This document shows positions 60,268 through 64,000 of a stretch of 64,000 nucleotides of DNA, piece after piece (position 1 is the stretch's first letter; each line of letters begins with the position of its first letter). The stretch is from Bremerella sp. TYQ1 (GTDB lineage: Bacteria; Planctomycetota; Planctomycetia; Pirellulales; Pirellulaceae), in the NCBI RefSeq assembly GCF_020150455.1, contig NZ_CP083740.1, positions 5,208,001 to 5,272,000 of the forward strand, read 5' to 3'. The translations under genes and the position numbers were made by a program. The notes beneath the pieces are model-generated. The model was not told the DNA's origin and did no database searches. It saw nothing but the letters and a program-made list of their open reading frames with translations.

Positions 60268-61275
60268 TTAAAACTTCTCCATGACCGCGCCATCTTGGCG
60301 GTCAGCCAATGCGGTCAGGATCGAGAAGTTGGCGGTTTCGGCCAGGAAGCGAACCGAGCCATCTCCCAGCGTCAGCAGTACGCCGCCTGGGTGAGCGGAA
60401 GTGAGTGCGATGTTGGTTTGATATTCGGCCTGATTGCCGGCACCCCCTTCGGTGGCGATGGGGTAACGAATGGTGGTTACCGTTTGTGTCCAATCGCCGG
60501 CCCCGTTGTAAGCACCGACGCCGCAAGCCCATGTCTTGCCGTAGTAACCGGCGCTGCGGCGATCGACTTTGTTGCCGCTGGCGTCGTAGAAGTAATCGCT
60601 TTGTTCGCTGAGCATCATCGTGTTGCTCGTACCGTCGATGGCGGCTTGCAGGCCGATGGCATCGCTTTGATCGGTCAGCGTCGAGATCATGCCGTTATAG
60701 ACGGTTCGGCCGGCGTAATTTTCGTCGTATGGTGCGGTCGATTCGTCGCCGGTGTTGCCGATCGTTCCCCCACGCCAGTAAGAACCGGTGATGCCGACAT
60801 AGTTGGTGACTTGCAGTTCGACTTCGTCACCGCTGGGACCGTTGTTTTGCGTTTCGGTTTGCGGGAGCGGGCTCGATGGGCAGTTGTAGATCGGCACGCG
60901 AAGTTCGTTCAGGATGTGGGCGGCAGGGTAGCTACCGTCCTGCATGGTGAAGTCTCCTTCGTAGACCAATTGATCGTAGCCGTTGCCCTGTTCGATGAAC
61001 GGCAACAATCGGGCCAGCCACGAAGGGCCGCGATAAAGCGACGTAGAACTGCTTTGCGGGATGCCATTGATGGGAAGTTTCAGGAAGGTGTCGTGGTAGT
61101 TGTGAACCGCGAGACCGATTTGCTTTTGGTTGTTGGTGCATTGCAGGCGTCGAGCGGCTTCACGGGCTTGTTGCACAGCGGGAAGCAGCAAAGCGATCAG
61201 AACGCCAATGATGGCGATGACCACCAGCAGTTCGACGAGGGTAAAAGCAGATCGCTGGATTGATGGACGTGGCAT
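60268..61275 (-). CDS. DUF1559 prepilin-like protein
   Basis: This 335-residue protein begins with a type IV prepilin-like N-terminus: F-T-L-V-E-L-L-V-V-I-A-I-I-G-V-L (residues 11-26), with the Glu at position 5 of the mature part. A-R-E-A-A-R-R follows near 39. The C-terminal motif H-x9-D-G reads H-P-G-G-V-L-L-T-L-G-D-G (about 304-315). This architecture (N_methyl plus SBP_bac_10/DUF1559) is a hallmark expansion of planctomycete genomes and is probably a surface or pseudopilus protein processed by prepilin peptidase. It is followed by the small lipoprotein gene. Confidence 0.95.
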   Translation of the reverse strand: MPRPSIQRSAFTLVELLVVIAIIGVLIALLLPAVQQAREAARRLQCTNNQKQIGLAVHNYHDTFLKLPINGIPQSSSTSLYRGPSWLARLLPFIEQGNGYDQLVYEGDFTMQDGSYPAAHILNELRVPIYNCPSSPLPQTETQNNGPSGDEVELQVTNYVGITGSYWRGGTIGNTGDESTAPYDENYAGRTVYNGMISTLTDQSDAIGLQAAIDGTSNTMMLSEQSDYFYDASGNKVDRRSAGYYGKTWACGVGAYNGAGDWTQTVTTIRYPIATEGGAGNQAEYQTNIALTSAHPGGVLLTLGDGSVRFLAETANFSILTALADRQDGAVMEKF

Positions 61276-61757
61276 AGGTCGTTCATCCCTTGGAAGAAAA
61301 AATAAGGAGGCGATTGGATGGCGAGGCAGTGCATGAGGAGGGAGGCACGTTTGTCATTTTTAATTAACACAAATGACATGCCGATTCGGGCAGGGATCGG
61401 ACAAGCTTTTGCACTGGGAAAGACTTGCCGAAAGTTGGGAGCCACTCGCATGGTAGCAAGGCCTGGTATTTCCTCCTAATGAAAAAAGAAATTCTTTCTG
61501 GCATTCCGTTCTGACTGAGAACCGAAAGAGAGCTTGCCTGAAACGTACGCAGTAAGCCAAGGGGATAGTCGGAGGTTCTTCCCCTGCGTCGATCGATGGG
61601 CCGATGCTGGCCAGATTTCCGCGTGAAAGGGCGATTACCCGTTACGCGGAGGGGAATGGTTTGCCGATCGTGGGCCGCTTTTCGCACTGTTTTTGGGCAG
61701 AGCACCTTCGTGGAGGGGCGTGCCGAGCGATTGATGTTGTGGCTTTCGTTTCCGCCG
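61276..61757. other. Intergenic region with an A/T-rich inverted repeat
   Basis: These 482 bases lie upstream of the DUF1559 gene and downstream of pcp. An 8-bp inverted repeat (TGTCATTT at 61352-61359, AAATGACA at 61371-61378) with an 11-base A/T-rich spacer sits about 75 bases before the DUF1559 start and may be its operator. No gene is seen. Confidence 0.5.
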
Positions 61758-62369
61758 TTACGCGAGTGGCGAAGCATCCGATTCCAGGTGCGATTCGATC
61801 AGTTGCACCAAGCGAGAAAGCATCCGCGAACCGCGGCGAATCTGTAGCTGAGCGTCTTCGCTATTCATGTCGATCAGAGGAACGTGGACAAACAAACTGC
61901 GATCAATTTGGCCCCGGCGAAGATAGGTTTCGCTCGACCAGTAATAGGTCGCATTGCAGAGATAGGTGCCGGCATGAAAGCTGAGACGGGAGGGCAAATC
62001 ATGCGCGTTCAGATCTTCGCACCACGCAGTCAGCGGAAGGGTTGTCGTGAAAGCGACTGGGCCTGATTCGCTGAGCGGGCTCACGGCGGTTTCGTGATCG
62101 TGCTTCAAATTCAGTGCGACCATTTCAAGGTGAAATCGGTCGCACTGATGCGATTGGCCCAAGTGAAGCGCGAAGTCGAACGGGGCCGTATGCAACTGAG
62201 CCAATTGCGGTTCGGTTTGCTGGTAGTTGACCGGAAGAATTTCTGTAACTATCTCGGACCGCTCGGTGCCAGGTCGATCTTCCTGCCAATGCTGCAAGAT
62301 TTGCATCGAGGCATTGGTGGGATAGTCGAGAAAGGGCTCGAAGGCGGTAATCAAAATCCGAGGCATCAC
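61758..62369 (-). CDS. pcp: Pyroglutamyl-peptidase I-like (C15) protein
   Basis: This 203-residue protein of the C15 peptidase fold would remove N-terminal pyroglutamate. I-L-I-T-A-F-E-P-F near residue 5 is the family start. L-H-L-G-Q-S near 68 precedes the catalytic-Glu region. S-F-H-A-G-T-Y-L-C-N-A-T-Y-Y near 128-141 has the catalytic Cys, and F-V-H-V-P-L near 164 has the His. The second block (usually G-R-A/G-G) is altered, so activity should be tested. It lies eight bases after hemH in the same direction, so they form an operon. Confidence 0.82.
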   Translation of the reverse strand: MMPRILITAFEPFLDYPTNASMQILQHWQEDRPGTERSEIVTEILPVNYQQTEPQLAQLHTAPFDFALHLGQSHQCDRFHLEMVALNLKHDHETAVSPLSESGPVAFTTTLPLTAWCEDLNAHDLPSRLSFHAGTYLCNATYYWSSETYLRRGQIDRSLFVHVPLIDMNSEDAQLQIRRGSRMLSRLVQLIESHLESDASPLA

Positions 62370-62377
62370 GCGGTCTA

Positions 62378-63424
62378 CTATTTAGCTGGTTGCGGTGGGC
62401 CAGGCCGGCGTGGTTGATATTTACAGCAATCGACCGGGCAAACGTCGTGCGACGGGCCAAACTTGCCGATCGCTTCTTTGTCGACCGTGCGGCCGAGGCG
62501 TTCTTCGATCAGCTTACGAATCATGGTGATGAACTGCGGGTGGATGCCGGCCGTCTTGGCTCGCGACATCGGCAGGCCCAGTTCCTTGGCAAGCGTTGCC
62601 GCTTCGTCATCCAGATCGTAAATCACTTCCATATGATCGGAAACAAAACCGACCGGCACCAGCACGATTTGCTTCGCCGATTTCTTGTCGGACACTTCCT
62701 GAATGACATCGCACACGTCCGGTTCCAGCCAAGGCTGCTGCGGCGGGCCGCTACGGCTTTGATAAACGAGCGACCAGTTTTCGATCCCAACCGCTTCGGA
62801 AATCAGCCGCGAGCTTTCTGTCAGTTGACGTTCGTAGGCACAAGTTTCAGCCATCGCGTTGGGAATGCTGTGGGCTGTGTACAGGATCAGGCGTTCGTCG
62901 GATCCTTCCGCGGGAAGCTCGGCAAGGGCGTCGTTTACTCGGTCGACCATCGTGCTGATAAAGTCGGGGTGATTGTAGAACGTGCGGATCTTGCCGAACG
63001 TCATCGACTCTTCCAGTCCTAGTTCGGCTTGGGCTTTCATAATGTCTTCGCGATATTGCCGGCAGCCAGAGTAGGAACTGAAGATCGACGTAACAAACAC
63101 CAGCACGTTGCGATGGCCATCGGCATGCATCTGCTTCATGGTGTCGGCCAGCATGGGGTGCCAGTTGCGATTACCCCAATAAATCGGCAGGTCGACTTCG
63201 TGCTGTTTGAGCTCTGCAGTCAGGGCATCGATCAGCTCTCGATTTTGATCGTTGATCGGACTTTTGCCGCCGAAGTGATAGTAATGCTCGGCCACTTCGA
63301 GCATGCGTTCCCGCGGTACGTTTCGCCCGCGAAGGACATTTTCCAGGAACGGAATCACGTCGTCCGGCTTCTCAGGGCCACCAAACGAGAGGACAAGTAA
63401 AGCATCGTAGGGTTGTGCGGTCAT
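62378..63424 (-). CDS. hemH: Ferrochelatase
   Basis: This 348-residue enzyme inserts ferrous iron into protoporphyrin IX, the last step of protohaem synthesis. It begins with L-L-V-L-S-F-G-G-P-E near 10, has I-Y-W-G-N-R-N-W-H-P near 82, T-A-H-S-I-P near 182 (catalytic His) and V-G-F-V-S-D-H-M-E near 257. The C-terminus carries a Cys pair (C-P-V-D-C-C-K) that could hold an iron-sulfur cluster, as in some bacterial ferrochelatases; that is inference. It is the first gene of the hemH-pcp operon. Confidence 0.93.
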   Translation of the reverse strand: MTAQPYDALLVLSFGGPEKPDDVIPFLENVLRGRNVPRERMLEVAEHYYHFGGKSPINDQNRELIDALTAELKQHEVDLPIYWGNRNWHPMLADTMKQMHADGHRNVLVFVTSIFSSYSGCRQYREDIMKAQAELGLEESMTFGKIRTFYNHPDFISTMVDRVNDALAELPAEGSDERLILYTAHSIPNAMAETCAYERQLTESSRLISEAVGIENWSLVYQSRSGPPQQPWLEPDVCDVIQEVSDKKSAKQIVLVPVGFVSDHMEVIYDLDDEAATLAKELGLPMSRAKTAGIHPQFITMIRKLIEERLGRTVDKEAIGKFGPSHDVCPVDCCKYQPRRPGPPQPAK

Positions 63425-63592
63425 GGCTGCTTGGCTGTGGGGGCTAGGCTTCGTAGTTAAACGAGGTTACCCGTAATCGTAGCGACGATTCAACGTGCGT
63501 GGAGAGGAAAGCGGCGAGTAACTGCCTATCGCAGGTATAAGTCGAAACGGGGAAGACGTCTGCCAGCGAGGTTTTCGGTTTCGCCAAGGCAT

Positions 63593-63629
63593 AAAAAAAG
63601 CCTCTCGCTTGATGAAGCGACAGGCTTTC
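63593..63629 (-). terminator. Terminator downstream of tRNA-Glu
   Basis: On the minus strand a stem with AAGCCT / AGGCTT outside and CGCTT / AAGCG inside is followed by seven T residues, just after the tRNA 3' end. Confidence 0.9.
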
Positions 63630-63633
63630 AAAG

Positions 63634-63706
63634 TGACCCCTACGGGACTCGAACCCGTGTTACCGGCGTGAAAGGCCGGTGTCCTAGACCACTAGACGAA
63701 GGGGCC
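63634..63706 (-). tRNA. tRNA-Glu (TTC)
   Basis: This 73-nt cloverleaf on the minus strand has acceptor GGCCCCT with AGGGGTC (one G-T pair), discriminator A and a T-arm with GGTTCGAGTCC. The anticodon stem CCGGC/GCCGG encloses the loop CTTTCAC, giving anticodon TTC for Glu. CCA is not encoded. A terminator follows at once. Confidence 0.96.
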
Positions 63707-63922
63707 GTTTGTTGAAGGGCTTAAATATACCCGAGCAGTGCAGAGGACTTCAAGTGGGGGAAGCCGACTCTCACGAAAAAATCTTACTGGGAGAACCGAA
63801 TCGGTAACCGCTTAACAACTTCGAAACGCGCTACCGCAGCAGAATGCGGCAAAGAATTTTGCGAATCTAAGCGAAACATTCAGTTCAAAGGGGAGGGTAA
63901 ACGAAAAACAAAGCCGCCGCGA

Positions 63923-64000
63923 TTATTCGGAGTCCAAATTGGCCGAAGCATCTGCCGACGATTGTTCGTTCTCGTTACGTTTGATGGCATCGTAAACTTC
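63923..64000 (-). CDS. csrA: Probable CsrA C-terminus (partial at window end)
   Basis: The frame is open to the window edge and encodes 25 residues beginning E-V-Y-D-A-I-K-R-N-E-N-E, then a Ser/Ala/Asp tail and a TAA at 63923-63925. E-V-Y-x-A-I after an (R)R is the usual end of CsrA, an RNA-binding translational regulator. The core is outside the window, so the call is tentative. It lies upstream of the tRNA, in the same direction. Confidence 0.5.
   Translation of the reverse strand, partial: EVYDAIKRNENEQSSADASANLDSE

Noticed and set aside
1..64000. CRISPR arrays and insertion sequences
   Set aside because: No regularly spaced repeats, cas genes or DDE transposases are visible; the only mobile DNA is the serine-integrase island.

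Overview
The window looks like chromosomal DNA of a planctomycete of the Pirellulaceae (Blastopirellula/Bremerella-like). This is inferred from several family signatures: a DUF1559 prepilin-like protein with a planctomycete-type N-terminus, a giant PA14/multi-cytochrome protein, many secreted oxidoreductases, EF-hand fusions, SUMF1 proteins and the FloA flotillin. Genes are mostly single or in short operons on both strands.

Backbone left (1-2730): a partial secreted FAD oxidoreductase, an endonuclease/exonuclease/phosphatase-fold protein, a strong terminator, and the 5' part of a yjbQ gene.

Mobile defence island (about 2727-19473, 16.7 kb): a serine-integrase element has split yjbQ inside one Asn codon. 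The two element ends carry mirror-image attP half-sites around an AA dinucleotide. Joining the flanks restores the conserved V-N-A-M-H-I-T reading. The large serine integrase lies at the left end and reads out across attL. Inside are a small resolvase, a winged-helix protein and a rightward operon of about 11.7 kb: GIY-YIG/DUF4357 protein, hsdR, hsdS with a Panacea-like C-terminal extension, a zinc-ribbon protein, an AbiGi/DUF2971-like protein, a membrane protein, hsdM, a methyltransferase-fold protein and a reverse transcriptase with an intact YVDD motif. A third, atypical serine recombinase and a complete, diverged yjbQ copy close the right end. The complete copy apparently replaces the gene that the insertion broke; the displaced native 3' end remains as a decayed relic. 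The methyltransferase-fold/RT pair and the three-gene insertion between hsdS and hsdM are the best candidates for undescribed defence biology.

Backbone right (19598-64000): two unknown genes; speA (arginine decarboxylase); a 1411-residue PA14/five-CxxCH protein; an FAD oxidoreductase with an aldo/keto reductase; rhomboid and SUMF1 genes; a coiled-coil membrane protein; and a marR-tolC-macA-macB(ATPase)-macB(permease) efflux cluster whose adaptor ends in EF-hands. These are followed by topoisomerase VI subunit A without its B partner, a thioesterase, a barrel-less secretin-N-repeat protein, an anti-sigma-like membrane protein with EF-hands, a primary-like sigma-70 factor and a nucleotidyltransferase-HD protein. 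Next come an FAH hydrolase/semialdehyde dehydrogenase pair (probably the end of a Weimberg-type sugar-acid pathway), floA with a PH-domain protein, and a 1.1-kb intergenic region with several strong hairpins. The right end holds a Tat-exported Gfo/Idh/MocA oxidoreductase, a D,D-carboxypeptidase, a small lipoprotein with a DUF1559 gene, hemH-pcp, tRNA-Glu and the tail of a likely csrA.
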